A stretch of 64,000 nt of DNA from Actinomadura sp. NBRC 104412 (GCF_030269515.1 NZ_BSTM01000026.1:48702-112701), one strand, 5' to 3'; shown: positions 26,776-36,375, numbered from the stretch's first letter. The notes: a model not told the origin generated them from the letters alone. Numbers and translations are program-made.

Positions 26776-27204
26776 ATGAACGCACACTTGAGTGACAGCG
26801 ACCGACAGGCGCTGCGGCTTGCCCACGACCTTCGCGAGGAGTTGCGGCAGGCACTGCCCAGGCAGGTCGTCACCCCTTCGGTCTCCCCGTTCGTCGACCC
26901 TTCGGGACGTCCCAGCGTGCTGATGCGGATGGACGAGGCCACGGCGCGGGCCATGATGGCGCTGCTGATGTCGCAGCGCGCCGAGATCGGGCAGGCGCCG
27001 CCGGAGACCCGGCGCGCGGACGGCTCGCATGTGCCGCCGGCCCCCGGTCAGGCGGTGCCTCCGCAGCAGCAACCTCCCGCCCCGGACTTCTCCGGCTCGC
27101 CGCAGTTCGCACCCGCCGCCGGCTACGCTCCGGCGACCGGCTACGCCCAGGCTCCCCAAACGGGTCCTTCGGCGCTCCTGCCCACGGCGTTCCCCACCTA
27201 CTGA
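26776..27204 (+). CDS. hypothetical protein with proline/glutamine-rich C-terminus
   Basis: This 142-residue protein begins MNAHLSDSDRQALRLAHDLREELRQ, a helical and amphipathic stretch. The middle (SVLMRMDEATARAMMALLMSQRAEI) is a second helix pair. The last 55 residues are Pro/Gln/Ala-rich with GYAPATGYAQAP repeats, so they are probably disordered. No family is recognised. A GTG 21 bases upstream is an alternative start. Confidence 0.6.
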   Translation: MNAHLSDSDRQALRLAHDLREELRQALPRQVVTPSVSPFVDPSGRPSVLMRMDEATARAMMALLMSQRAEIGQAPPETRRADGSHVPPAPGQAVPPQQQPPAPDFSGSPQFAPAAGYAPATGYAQAPQTGPSALLPTAFPTY

Positions 27205-27425
27205 CGCGTTCCGACCGGCCCGGACGTCGCTGCCGTCAGGGCGCCGGGCTCCTCGACCCGGTGCGCCCGCGGCCCGAGGTCGCGGGCCGCCCGCTCGGCG
27301 CGCCGTCGCGGCGCCCCCGACCGGCCGGGCACGGCCACGTCACCGGCGTCGACGCCCGCACGCGTCCGAGGGCTCTTGTACGGAGACGCCGGTCGCGTCG
27401 GCCGAACAGTACTCTCAGGCCACTC

Positions 27426-28286
27426 CTAGGCCGTCCAGACGGCCTTGACCGCTTCGACGATCGAAGGGACCTGGTCGCGCCCGGCCCTCGCCGCCGCGGC
27501 GCGGAACCGCGGGTCCAGCGAGTTGCCGCCGAAGGCCGCGCGGGTCCTCCTGTCCGGAGTGATCATCGCGACGCCGGCCCCGGTGCGGCGGAGGGCGGCG
27601 ACCTGGCGTCCGACGCCGGCGATGGGACCGAACCCGGCGGTGGTGGGCGCCAGCACCACGACGCCCCGGTGTCCCGCCGCCAGATCCACGTTCGCCGCCG
27701 AGCGCACACCTCCGTCGATGTAGCGGCGGCCGTCGATCGTCACCGGCGGCCAGACGCCCGGGACGGCGCAGCTCGCCCCTACGGCGTCCACGAGGCTCGC
27801 GCCGGAGGCGCCGTCGAAGACGGTGAAGGCGCCGGTGGCCGCCTCCACCGCGGTGATCTTCAACGGACGCGCGGGCCAGTCGCGGACCGGGAGACGGGAC
27901 TCGATCACGGCGCGGCGCTCGGCCTCGGGCACCGTGCGGGCCGCCAGCGCCATCCGCCCGATGCGCGCCCCCACCTGCCGGGGCGTACGGGACGTCAGCG
28001 CGGCCAGCGCCCAGCGGGCCAGGACGGCACGGCTCACGCGGGCGAAGGGCTCGCCGTCGGGACCGGCGAGCTGCGCCTGGTAGCGGGCCTCGGGGTCGAT
28101 GCCCGAGGCGACCTGGGCGCCGACAAGGGATCCGGCGGAGGTGCCGACCACCAGGTCCGCTTCATACAGGTCCACTCCGGCCTCGGCGAGGCCGGAGATG
28201 ACGCCCCATTCCCAGGCGATGCCGGTGATCCCGCCGCCGCCCAGGACGAGGGCCCGGCCGCCCGGCGCGGTGTGGCGCGCGTCCAT
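27426..28286 (-). CDS. patatin-like phospholipase
   Basis: This 286-residue patatin fold has the oxyanion-hole loop GGGGITG at residues 16-22, the nucleophile elbow GTSAGS, and the catalytic-dyad Asp in YIDGGVRS. It should hydrolyse acyl esters of lipids in the cytoplasm or at the membrane. Its ATG overlaps the stop of the TIGR03943 gene as TGATG, so it is translated from the same message as two metal-permease-type genes. That is an unusual pairing. Confidence 0.9.
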   Translation of the reverse strand: MDARHTAPGGRALVLGGGGITGIAWEWGVISGLAEAGVDLYEADLVVGTSAGSLVGAQVASGIDPEARYQAQLAGPDGEPFARVSRAVLARWALAALTSRTPRQVGARIGRMALAARTVPEAERRAVIESRLPVRDWPARPLKITAVEAATGAFTVFDGASGASLVDAVGASCAVPGVWPPVTIDGRRYIDGGVRSAANVDLAAGHRGVVVLAPTTAGFGPIAGVGRQVAALRRTGAGVAMITPDRRTRAAFGGNSLDPRFRAAAARAGRDQVPSIVEAVKAVWTA

Positions 28287-29041
28287 CACTCGTACGGGTT
28301 GCTGGGCTTCTCGATCAGTTCGACGGAATGTCCCTGCAACTCGTGCAGGCCGCTGACCACCCTGCCTCCCGCCGGGGGACGCCAGACGCCCACGACCCGG
28401 ACCCACGCGTCGGCGGACGGGCGCTTGAGGCCGTGCACCACCACGGAGAACGGCACCGCGTCGCCCGCGCAGCAGGCCATCTTCAGCCTGGTGACCTGCC
28501 ATCCGCCGCCGTCCCCTCGGGGCGTCACGAACCCGGTCAGCTGCACCGGCACGCCCTGGAGGGTCATGGCCTGCCCGGTCTGCGCCTCGAACGAGCGGCC
28601 GATGAACTCGCCCATGGTCATCGGGACCGGCCGTCCCGTCCTGGGCAGCTCGCCGTAGCCCGAGGCGGGCGCCGGCGGCGGCTGCGCCTGGCGGCCGGTG
28701 TCGCGGGACGCGGTGAACGACCCGAGCGCGGGCGGCGCCACGACGAAGATCGCCACCACGGGCAGGCACATCAGCCAGGCCACCCGCGGGCCACGGCCCC
28801 CATGGTCATGCGTCCCGTGGTCATGGCCCGTGCGGGACCCGTGGCCGCCCGTCTCCGAAGGGGTGGCACGCCATTCCCGGCGAAGACCGGAGGCGCCCAG
28901 GACGAGGAGGGCGGTGGCCGCGGCGATCAGGAACGGGCGGAAACCGGGGCGGACGTAGTTGACGTACTCGCCGGTGGCCGTGATCCAGAACACGGCGGCG
29001 GCGATGGCGATCAGCAGCAGGTTCTGGCCGGCCTTCGTCAC
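28286..29041 (-). CDS. TIGR03943 family protein (UPF0703/DUF1980), permease partner
   Basis: This 251-residue protein has three membrane segments in its N-terminal half, a His-rich loop (HGSRTGHDHGTHDHGG, about 65-85), then an extracytoplasmic domain. That domain carries the family motif RLKMACCAGDAVPFSVVV and a C-terminal LHELQGHSVELIEKP strand. The family pairs with UPF0718 permeases in Gram-positive bacteria. The GTG start overlaps the permease stop as GTGA. The His and Cys pairs suggest metal handling, which is inference. Confidence 0.88.
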   Translation of the reverse strand: MTKAGQNLLLIAIAAAVFWITATGEYVNYVRPGFRPFLIAAATALLVLGASGLRREWRATPSETGGHGSRTGHDHGTHDHGGRGPRVAWLMCLPVVAIFVVAPPALGSFTASRDTGRQAQPPPAPASGYGELPRTGRPVPMTMGEFIGRSFEAQTGQAMTLQGVPVQLTGFVTPRGDGGGWQVTRLKMACCAGDAVPFSVVVHGLKRPSADAWVRVVGVWRPPAGGRVVSGLHELQGHSVELIEKPSNPYE

Positions 29042-30153
29042 AGCAGGACGCCTCCGGCGACGGCGCTGACCGCCACGGCCAGCACGAAGGTCAGGGGAAC
29101 GAACCGCACCGCGAACCGGCGGCCGAAGAAGCCGGTCTGCAGGGCGATCAGCTTGAGATCCACCATCGGGCCGACGACCAGGAACGCCAGCTTCGCGGTG
29201 GGGGAGAACTGGCCGAGGCTCGCGGCGACGAACGCGTCCGCCTCCGAGCAGATCGACATGAGCACCGCCAGCACGGCGAGCACCAGGACCGACAGCCAGC
29301 CGATCCCGGCGACGCCGCCGACCCATTCGGAGGGGACGGCGACGTTGATCGTGGCCGCGGCGGCGCCGCCGACCACCAGGAAGCCGCCCGCGTGCATGAT
29401 GTCGTGCCGCATCGCCTGCCGGAACGCGTCCCAGCGCGCGGCGGCGCCGGTTCCGGCGTGCGGGCGGCACGGGATCCGGATCCATTCGCCCCGGCCGAAC
29501 AGCAGCCACGCCCAGCCCGCCAGGACGGCCACGGCCAGCGAGGCGGCGAACCGTCCCAGCACCATCTCGGGCGAGTCCGGGAAGGCGACGGCGGTGGCGG
29601 TCAGCACGATCGGGTTGATCGCCGGGGCGGCCAGCAGGAAGGTCAGGGCGGCGGCCGGGGCCACGCCCCGCGCCATCAGCCCACCGGCGACGGGCACCGA
29701 GGCGCACTCGCAGCCGGGGAGGACCGCTCCCATCGCGCCCGCGACGGGGACCGCGGCCCCGGGACGGCGGGGCAGCGCCCTGTTCCAGAACGCGGCCGGG
29801 ACGAACGCCGTGATCGCGGCGGACAGCGCCACGCCGAACACCAGGAACGGCAGCGCCTGCACGCAGATCGCCACGAAGATCGTCGTCCATGCGTCCAGGG
29901 CGCGGGCGTCGATCAGCGGGGCCAGCCAGGCGCGGCCGGCGGCGAGGAGGGCGGCCAGCGCGGCGAAGCCCCAGGCGGCCTTGGTGCCGGGCGCCGCCGG
30001 AGGGGCGCCCCATCCGTCCGGGGGGAACGGCTCGTCGTCCCAGCCGAGGCCGCCGGTCCGGGTGCCGGTGCCGGTGGCGGTGGTGCGAAGCGATCCGCGT
30101 GACGCTCCCGGCGCGGCCGTGGAGGGTCCGGAGGGATCGGTCATGCGCGTCAT
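29038..30153 (-). CDS. UPF0718/DUF318-type permease
   Basis: This protein of about 371 residues has a 65-residue Pro/Gly/Thr-rich cytoplasmic leader and about eight membrane helices. Family markers are VLPGCECASVPVAGGLMARG, the following AAPAINPIVLTATAVAF, and MSICSEADAFVAASLGQF. Related proteins include ArsP-type organo-metalloid exporters. It heads a coupled operon with the TIGR03943 and patatin genes. ATG codons at 30153 and 30144 are both possible, with no clear ribosome site. Confidence 0.85.
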   Translation of the reverse strand: MTRMTDPSGPSTAAPGASRGSLRTTATGTGTRTGGLGWDDEPFPPDGWGAPPAAPGTKAAWGFAALAALLAAGRAWLAPLIDARALDAWTTIFVAICVQALPFLVFGVALSAAITAFVPAAFWNRALPRRPGAAVPVAGAMGAVLPGCECASVPVAGGLMARGVAPAAALTFLLAAPAINPIVLTATAVAFPDSPEMVLGRFAASLAVAVLAGWAWLLFGRGEWIRIPCRPHAGTGAAARWDAFRQAMRHDIMHAGGFLVVGGAAAATINVAVPSEWVGGVAGIGWLSVLVLAVLAVLMSICSEADAFVAASLGQFSPTAKLAFLVVGPMVDLKLIALQTGFFGRRFAVRFVPLTFVLAVAVSAVAGGVLL

Positions 30154-30297
30154 GGTGCCACAAGGCGGCGGCGGAGCAGGCGCCGAATCGGCCGGAAACC
30201 CTTGCCCGTAAGGGGATCCGGCGACTTTACCGAGCCGTGGGCGAGGCATGGGAAGGGGCGCAGAAGGGCACGGAACGGCACCCGGCCGCCCGCAACT

Positions 30298-30317
30298 TTT
30301 ACCTTTCGAAAGGTAAA
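30298..30317. promoter_or_regulatory. perfect 20-bp palindrome, candidate operator
   Basis: The 20-bp sequence TTTACCTTTCGAAAGGTAAA is completely self-complementary and AT-rich in a GC-rich genome. It lies 145 bp upstream of the permease start and 38 bp upstream of a plus-strand TATACT, so it could act in either direction. It is not a standard actinobacterial Zur or DtxR box as I know them. Confidence 0.6.
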
Positions 30318-30354
30318 GGAATGGGCGATATGGCCAAGATGGTGCAATCCTGCG

Positions 30355-30868
30355 TATACTCGACGCCAGGTCTTGGCCGGACCTTGACCTGGTAAGACGC
30401 AGAGCCGTCGCGTGCCCGCCCGCCAGGCGGGATCCTTCTCGGCCAGCCGCGGCCACCCCCATGCATGGCCGCCTCCGGATGAGCCACAGAACGCTCCCGG
30501 ACGGTATTGCGGCGGCCTTGAGCCGTTCATATCCGCATGCAACGGAGGACCCGACTTCGGCCCTCCGGTGGACGTCTATGGCTTGTCCCCCGCTGAATCA
30601 GTTCGCGTAACGAAACGCAACGAGGCGTTCCGAGCGTGACCCGTATTCGGTCACGCGCCTTGTACGCGAACGCGTTCCGCCATGCGCGCATGCGCGGATC
30701 TTTCATTCGCGGGTTCCCACCAACGCGGCGTTCTGCGCATCCCGAGCTCGACGCTCGGAGCCGTTTCCCCAGCCCTGCAAGGCCGCGCCGACCGGCCCCG
30801 TCGCCCCCTCGTGACTCCGCCGATCCGGCGCGAAACGGCCGTCCTGACCGCCGACCAAAGGATTCTTC
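30355..30868 (+). promoter_or_regulatory. long leader upstream of the RlpA-like gene
   Basis: A TATACT hexamer at 30355-30360 is a candidate -10 box. The 500-nt leader contains a hairpin CGGAGG/CCTCCG near 30543-30567 and a perfect 8-bp stem (GCGTGACC with GGTCACGC) at 30634-30656. No coding frame is convincing. Actinobacterial RlpA- and Rpf-like genes are often controlled by c-di-AMP riboswitches, but I cannot match that consensus here. Confidence 0.35.
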
Positions 30869-31552
30869 ATGGAGAAGCGATCGATCAATATCCTCATGAC
30901 GGGCGTCACCGGCACCTGCCTGGCAGGCATGCTGGCGGCCGGCGTGGCCTTCGCGAGCAGCGACGACGGCGTCCAGCAGATCACCCCGTCCAAGGAGCCG
31001 ATCGCGGCCCGGCAGGACCTCGCCGGGCAGAAGGACCCCAAGGCCGCGAGCCTGCCGGAGGAGGCCGGCGGCACGGCCACCAAGAAGCTCACCCCCGGAA
31101 CCACCTCCGTGCCCACCTCCGTGCCTACCTCCAAGCCCACTAAGAAGCGCGCCCAGAAGGCGCTGCTCACCGGCACGACCACCGCGTCCTACTTCTGGGA
31201 CGACGGCTCGGGCATCGCCGGTGACACGGGGGCGCCCGCCAGCGGCAAGCCTATGCAGAAGGGCATGTTCGCCAGCCCCAGCTGGCCCCTGTTGACCAAG
31301 GTCAAGGTGACCTACAACGGTCGGAGCGTCATCGGATTCGTGGGCGACCGCGGCCCTGGCGAGCCCTCGCACCGCGGCATCATGCTCGACCTGGACACCT
31401 ACACTTTCCGTTACCTGCTCGATGGCAAGAAGCCGAAGAGCAACTACAACGCCGGTACGTCGCAAGGCCACCTGAAGGGCGTCAAATACGAGGTCCTTCA
31501 GTGGGGCAGCGGCCCCGGCAAGAAGGGCAAGCCTCAGCCGTTCGGTTCCTGA
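30869..31552 (+). CDS. secreted RlpA-like double-psi beta-barrel protein
   Basis: This 227-residue protein has a signal peptide (hydrophobic core about 8-27, cleavage after AFAS) and a Thr/Pro/Lys-rich linker with a TSVPTSVPTSKPT repeat. The C-terminal RlpA/expansin-like domain (about 105-220) contains ASYFWDDGSG, TKVKVTYNGRSVIGFVGDRGPG with the conserved DRGP, and GVKYEVLQWG. It is probably exported to the cell wall and may bind or cleave peptidoglycan. The N-terminal barrel Cys residues seen in some relatives are missing. Confidence 0.8.
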   Translation: MEKRSINILMTGVTGTCLAGMLAAGVAFASSDDGVQQITPSKEPIAARQDLAGQKDPKAASLPEEAGGTATKKLTPGTTSVPTSVPTSKPTKKRAQKALLTGTTTASYFWDDGSGIAGDTGAPASGKPMQKGMFASPSWPLLTKVKVTYNGRSVIGFVGDRGPGEPSHRGIMLDLDTYTFRYLLDGKKPKSNYNAGTSQGHLKGVKYEVLQWGSGPGKKGKPQPFGS

Positions 31553-31582
31553 GCGGTGAAGGCCGGATCCAACAGAGCAAAG

Positions 31583-31628
31583 ACGCGAGAACGCCCCGAT
31601 GGTCCGCTCTATCGGGGCGTTCTCGCGT
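31583..31628. terminator. strong hairpin after the RlpA-like gene
   Basis: Two 18-base arms (31583-31600 and 31611-31628) are perfectly complementary around a 10-base loop, 30 bp past the stop. There is no U-tract, as is common in high-GC actinomycetes. Confidence 0.8.
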
Positions 31629-31827
31629 TCCCATGAGAGGCGCTCTCGCCTCGAAGAACCGCTGTGCGGACCCGTTCTGGGAGGCCGCTGTGCAACGCCA
31701 CGCGCGTGCATGATTACGGTGCGTCGTGTTCCGGTTCGGTTACGGACGACCTCGACCGGAATCTCACCGTTTCCCCTGCCGCGTCTAATGCTCCAAGGCC
31801 GTTCGCAAGCCTGGGAGGTGGCCGCTG

Positions 31828-34800
31828 ATGCACCGGCGCGAGTGCCCGGTCTGCCGGAACCCGATCGGGGAGACCGATCCATCGTGCGCGACGTGCGGAC
31901 TGCGGTTGGAGGGACCCCTCGCCGAGGACCTTCTGCGGATCCACGCAGAGTTCCTGGATACCGAGGCGGCGCTCAGGGACCTGCAAGAGAGACGCCTGGA
32001 ACTGGAGCAGCACCGCGACGGCCTGATCAGGCGCGGCTCGCTGATCGTGGCCCGCCTGCGCGGCGAGCGGGAGCACGGCCAGGTCGCCGCCCCCGTTCCG
32101 GCGGCGGCCCCCGCCGCGGCTGCCGTGCCGCTTCAGCCCATGCCCGCCGCGCCGCCTCAGCCCACCCCTGCCGCGAAGCCCCAGCCCACCCCCGCCGCTC
32201 CGTATCCGGCCGAGCCTGCCGAGCGCGGGCCGCGGCGGGACCTTTCAGGGTTCGCGGTGCAGAACCTGCTGCTCCTTCTGGGCGGCCTTCTCCTGGGCAT
32301 AGCGGCGATCGTGTTCACGGTGGTGAGCTGGGGCCACCTCGGCATCCGCGCCGCGATCCTGGCCACCGCCACCGTGGGCACGCTGGCCTCCCCCTGGCTG
32401 CTCGTACGGCGGCGGCTGCAATCCACGGCCGAGACGATCGCCTACATCGGCCTGGTGTTCATTCCCCTGACCGGCCTCGCCGTCGTCAACGCGGTCTCGG
32501 GCCAATCCAACGCACCCGAGGAACTGTCCGTCCCAGGCTCGGGCAACAGCGGATGGTGGGTCGCCGCCGGGGCCTCGGCTGCCGTCGCCGTCCTGTGGGC
32601 GGGCTACGCGCGTGTGGCCCCTCTGCGGTTGCCCGCGCCCACGGCGGTTGCGATCGCCCAGGTGCCGTTGCCCCTCGCGGCCGTCGCCGCCGGTCCGACA
32701 CCCACGGGGGTCGCGCTGGCGCTGGTGGCGACGGCGGCCCTCGACCTGCTGATCTGGCTGCGCGGCGGATCCGCCCCGGAACGCGCCGTCGCCTCGGCCG
32801 CGGGCCTCATGGCCGGTGTCGGTGGTGCGGGGACGGCGCTCACCGCGTCCTTCATGGCGTCGTCGCCGGCCGACGGCGCGCGGGCCTCCGGGGTGCTCGC
32901 CCTGGCCGCGCTCCTCTCCGCCGGTTGCGCCTGGCTCCTGAAAGACCACGTCGAGCGCGGCCTGGCCTCCGGGCTCTCCGCGACGTGCCTTGTGGCCGCC
33001 TTCGCCGCTCCGGCCGCCGAGGCGCTCTCCAGTGGGTGGGCGGTGGCGCCGTACACCGCGTCGGCATGCCTCGTGCTGGCAGGGACGCGAAGGGCGCCCG
33101 AACGCCTCCGCCTTGGCGCCACCCTCGCCTCCCTGGGCGCCCTCGCCCTGACCGTCCTCCTGGTCGTGCCGGACGTCCTGCTGACCGCCACCGTGCCCTT
33201 CACCGCCGCGGTGGACGCCTCGTCCTGGAACCAGGACGGCCCCTACGGCACGCTCGGCCTCGATCAGCCGGGGATCGGCTACGAGGCGGCGCCGCTCGTC
33301 CTGGGAGCCGCGGCGATCGTCGCGCTGCTGCTGCCGCGGCTGCTGACGTGGCCGGTGCCGGACGCGGCGACCCGCCCTGCCGGTCTCGCGCTGGCGACCT
33401 CAGCCGTGCTGGTCCTTCCGGCGGCGGCCGAGGTTCCGTACGCGGTGTCCGTCGCGGTGGTGCTCGCCCTTGCGCTGGCCTTGCTCGCCCTCGCGACCTG
33501 GGTGAGGAGCGCTTCCCTCGCCATCGCCTCGACTTCGCTGGGCGCCTACCTCGCGGCCTTGGCGTTCGTGTGGGCGGCCTCGGAAGAGACGGCGTCCCTG
33601 GTGGGGGCGAGCGTCATCATGGTGGCGTTCCTGGCATGCGCGTTCCCCGCGCGCACGGCCGTGGCGCAGTCGGCCATGGCAGCGGGGACGGTGCTCGGCA
33701 CGACCGCGTTCCTGGTGGTCCTTTGGACCGTCCTTGACTGGGACAGCGAGTCGCTCGTGGCCGCGTGGCTGGGAGTACGGCTCGTCGCGATGCTCGTGGC
33801 GCTGCCCACCGGCGGCCCCCCGCGCGTCCTCGCCCGCGCCGTGGTGGGTTCGCGCCGCACCCTGCGCACGATCGTCCTCGGTGCCGCCTTCGCCGTCTTG
33901 CGTGTTGTGCCGCCCGGTGCGGCCCTGCGTGCGCGCCGCCCCGCACAGGCGATCGCCCTCGACATCTCCTCGGCGGTCATCACGACCGTTCTGATCGTGC
34001 TCCTGCTGAGCGACGCCGGGAGCGGCGATCCGGAGCGCCTGACGGTCCTGAGCCTGGTCCTGGCCGTCACCGCCGTGATGGCCGCCGTGTCGGCCTGGTC
34101 GCTACGGCGGGTGGGGCTGCCCAGCGCCTTCTCGCTGGGGGAGTCCTACGTCTTCGCGGCCCTGGCGCCGCTGCCGCTGAGCGATTCCTTCTTCCCCGCG
34201 CTGTTCGGCCCGTACGGCTGGGTGGTCGCAGGAGCGTGGGAAGGCGCACCGGAGAGCGCGCGTGCCGCGCTCGGCCCCGACACCACCTGGACGGTCCAGC
34301 CCGCCCTCCTGCCCGTTCTGCTGATAGCCGCGGTCGCAGCCGTGTCGGCCGCCGCGGTGCACAAGGGACGATGGGCCGCGCTGGGAGTCGCCCAGGTGGT
34401 CGTCCCGGTCGCGGTGGCCCCGATACCGCTCGCGGCGAACCTTCCCTACTGGGCAGCCCTCGTCTTCCTGGTGGCCCTGACGACGGCCCTGGCGCTCTGG
34501 GCGGCGATGAATCGGACCGCCGCGGGAGGAGCGGCACTGTGGACGGCCACCCTCGCGGTGTCCTGGTCGCTGGCCGACCGTACCGCCACCCTGGCTGTAC
34601 TGGCGGCGCTCGCCATCGCCTGCGTGGTGTGCGCGCTCCGTGGCGGGCGTTCCCCCGTCGCCTCGGTGGCCTCGGGCGTCGCGACGCTGGCGTTGGGCGC
34701 GGAGGGAGCGGCCGCCGCGCTGGCAGGAGACCTGCCCGCGCGGCACGCGGCCTTGGTCGTCCTCGCCATCGCGGTGCTCGCCGTCCGGGCCGGCGCGCTC

Positions 34801-36375
34801 CTCGACAGGGAACCGGCCCGCGACACCACACCCGACGGTGACGGGTCGGCCGGAACGCCGGACGAGACACGGCATCCCCGGCGGCTCCCCAGGTTCTCCT
34901 ACGCGCTCGACATCGCCGCTCTGCTGCTGTGGTGCGCGGCCCTTGCGATGACCAGCGCCCATGTAGAGCAGATGACGCTCGTCATGTCGGTGGGCGCCCT
35001 CACGGCCGTCATGGCGGCGGGTGGGCCGCGGATCGCGTCCGCCCGCCCGCCCGTGCTCGCCTCCGCTTGGATCGTCCAGGGACTCGCCCTGCTGATGTGG
35101 CTGGACGCACTGGGCGAGGCGGCGCTGACGCCGTACACCTGGGTGCCCGAGACCTGGTCCAGGCAGGCCGACCCCGACCTGACGGCGATTCCTCTGGCCG
35201 CGGCCGTGGTCGGAGGGATCACCGCGCTGATGGCGATCGCGAGCGCTCGCGTCCTGGACGGGCCGCGCGGCGCCTACCGTGCCGCCGTCATCGGGGTGCC
35301 GCTCGCCCTGCTGGTGCTTCCGGCGACCGCCGGCCTTCCCTACTGGGCGGGGCTGGGCCTGGTGTGCGGCCTGGTGACGGCGCTCGCGATCCGGGCGACC
35401 CTGGCTCGTACCGCAGACGCCGCCGCGGCCGTCATGGCGCTGTGCCTGGCCACGCTCGCCCTCGCCTGGTCGTCCCCCCTGGAACCGGCCACGCTCGCAG
35501 TGACGGGCGGGCTGGCCGTACTGGCGGCGGGATGCGCGCTGCTGGCCCGCGACACCGTGATGCGCTGCGGTTCCTCGGCGGTGGCCGTTCTCGCCTCGGG
35601 CGGGCTGGTCGCCGCCGCGTGCCTGGCCGCCGGTCTGAGCGTCGGGGCCGCCGGTCTGGCGGTGCTCGCGGTCGCCGCCCCGGCCGCGTTCGGGGCGTGG
35701 GAGATCGGCCATCGCCGGCGCGAAGCGGGGATCTCCGTCGAGCTCGCCGGGTACGTGGTCGCCGTGGCGGGCATGGCCATGTGCTGCGTGAGCGTCCTGT
35801 ACGCGACCATCGCGCTCACCTGCGCGGGCGTGCTGGCACTGGCGATCGCGATCCGTCCCGATCGCCGCCAGGCTCTGGTGGCGGCCGCGGTGCTCCTCCA
35901 CCTGGCGCTATGGCTGCGCCTGGCCGACGCGGGGGTCACCGCGCCCGAGGCGTACACGGTGTCGGTCAGCGTGCTGGGTCTCCTGGGCGGGTGGTGGCTG
36001 CGGCAGCGCGACCACGCCCTGTCCTCCTGGGCGGCGTACGCCCCTGCCCTCGCGCTCACGCTGCTGCCCAGCCTCGCCGTGGCCTGGAGCGACGACGGCC
36101 TCACCCGGCCCCTGCTCCTCGGCCTCGCCGCGTTCGCCTGCACCCTCGCGGGCGCGTGGACGCGCCTCCAGGCCCCGCTGCTGCTCGGCGGGACGGTGCT
36201 GGTGGTGAACGCGGCGCACGAGCTGTACCCGGCACTGGCCGACCTGGTGGGCAATGGCCCCCGCTGGCTCCCCATCGCGTTGACCGGCGCCGCGCTCCTG
36301 TTCATGGGCGCGACCTACGAGCACCGCCTGCGGGACCTGCGCCGCGTGCGCGCCTCCATCGCGAAGATGGGCTAG
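31828..36375 (+). CDS. SCO7613-like giant polytopic membrane protein
   Basis: This 1515-residue protein opens with a zinc ribbon (C6-x2-C9 and C20-x2-C23). A coiled-coil helix follows at about 30-75 and a Pro/Ala linker at about 88-130 (repeated PQPTPAA). The rest is a very long chain of hydrophobic helices, apparently more than 30, beginning near residue 145 (LLLLLGGLLLGIAAIVF). The architecture matches actinobacterial SCO7613 C-terminal-domain proteins, whose role is unknown. GGGAGG precedes ATG 31828. It sits alone between two hairpin-bounded units. Confidence 0.85.
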   Translation: MHRRECPVCRNPIGETDPSCATCGLRLEGPLAEDLLRIHAEFLDTEAALRDLQERRLELEQHRDGLIRRGSLIVARLRGEREHGQVAAPVPAAAPAAAAVPLQPMPAAPPQPTPAAKPQPTPAAPYPAEPAERGPRRDLSGFAVQNLLLLLGGLLLGIAAIVFTVVSWGHLGIRAAILATATVGTLASPWLLVRRRLQSTAETIAYIGLVFIPLTGLAVVNAVSGQSNAPEELSVPGSGNSGWWVAAGASAAVAVLWAGYARVAPLRLPAPTAVAIAQVPLPLAAVAAGPTPTGVALALVATAALDLLIWLRGGSAPERAVASAAGLMAGVGGAGTALTASFMASSPADGARASGVLALAALLSAGCAWLLKDHVERGLASGLSATCLVAAFAAPAAEALSSGWAVAPYTASACLVLAGTRRAPERLRLGATLASLGALALTVLLVVPDVLLTATVPFTAAVDASSWNQDGPYGTLGLDQPGIGYEAAPLVLGAAAIVALLLPRLLTWPVPDAATRPAGLALATSAVLVLPAAAEVPYAVSVAVVLALALALLALATWVRSASLAIASTSLGAYLAALAFVWAASEETASLVGASVIMVAFLACAFPARTAVAQSAMAAGTVLGTTAFLVVLWTVLDWDSESLVAAWLGVRLVAMLVALPTGGPPRVLARAVVGSRRTLRTIVLGAAFAVLRVVPPGAALRARRPAQAIALDISSAVITTVLIVLLLSDAGSGDPERLTVLSLVLAVTAVMAAVSAWSLRRVGLPSAFSLGESYVFAALAPLPLSDSFFPALFGPYGWVVAGAWEGAPESARAALGPDTTWTVQPALLPVLLIAAVAAVSAAAVHKGRWAALGVAQVVVPVAVAPIPLAANLPYWAALVFLVALTTALALWAAMNRTAAGGAALWTATLAVSWSLADRTATLAVLAALAIACVVCALRGGRSPVASVASGVATLALGAEGAAAALAGDLPARHAALVVLAIAVLAVRAGALLDREPARDTTPDGDGSAGTPDETRHPRRLPRFSYALDIAALLLWCAALAMTSAHVEQMTLVMSVGALTAVMAAGGPRIASARPPVLASAWIVQGLALLMWLDALGEAALTPYTWVPETWSRQADPDLTAIPLAAAVVGGITALMAIASARVLDGPRGAYRAAVIGVPLALLVLPATAGLPYWAGLGLVCGLVTALAIRATLARTADAAAAVMALCLATLALAWSSPLEPATLAVTGGLAVLAAGCALLARDTVMRCGSSAVAVLASGGLVAAACLAAGLSVGAAGLAVLAVAAPAAFGAWEIGHRRREAGISVELAGYVVAVAGMAMCCVSVLYATIALTCAGVLALAIAIRPDRRQALVAAAVLLHLALWLRLADAGVTAPEAYTVSVSVLGLLGGWWLRQRDHALSSWAAYAPALALTLLPSLAVAWSDDGLTRPLLLGLAAFACTLAGAWTRLQAPLLLGGTVLVVNAAHELYPALADLVGNGPRWLPIALTGAALLFMGATYEHRLRDLRRVRASIAKMG

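Noticed and set aside
28287..28769. An upstream extension of the patatin gene
   Set aside because: This part is a shadow of the TIGR03943 gene; the patatin motif begins just after the TGATG overlap.
30480..30700. A c-di-AMP (ydaO) riboswitch
   Set aside because: The gene class fits, but the conserved core bases are not visible and I could not trace the required helices.
31599..33737. A 712-codon frame starting inside the terminator
   Set aside because: It is Arg/Pro-rich and overlaps the giant membrane protein gene, which has the zinc ribbon and proper codon bias.
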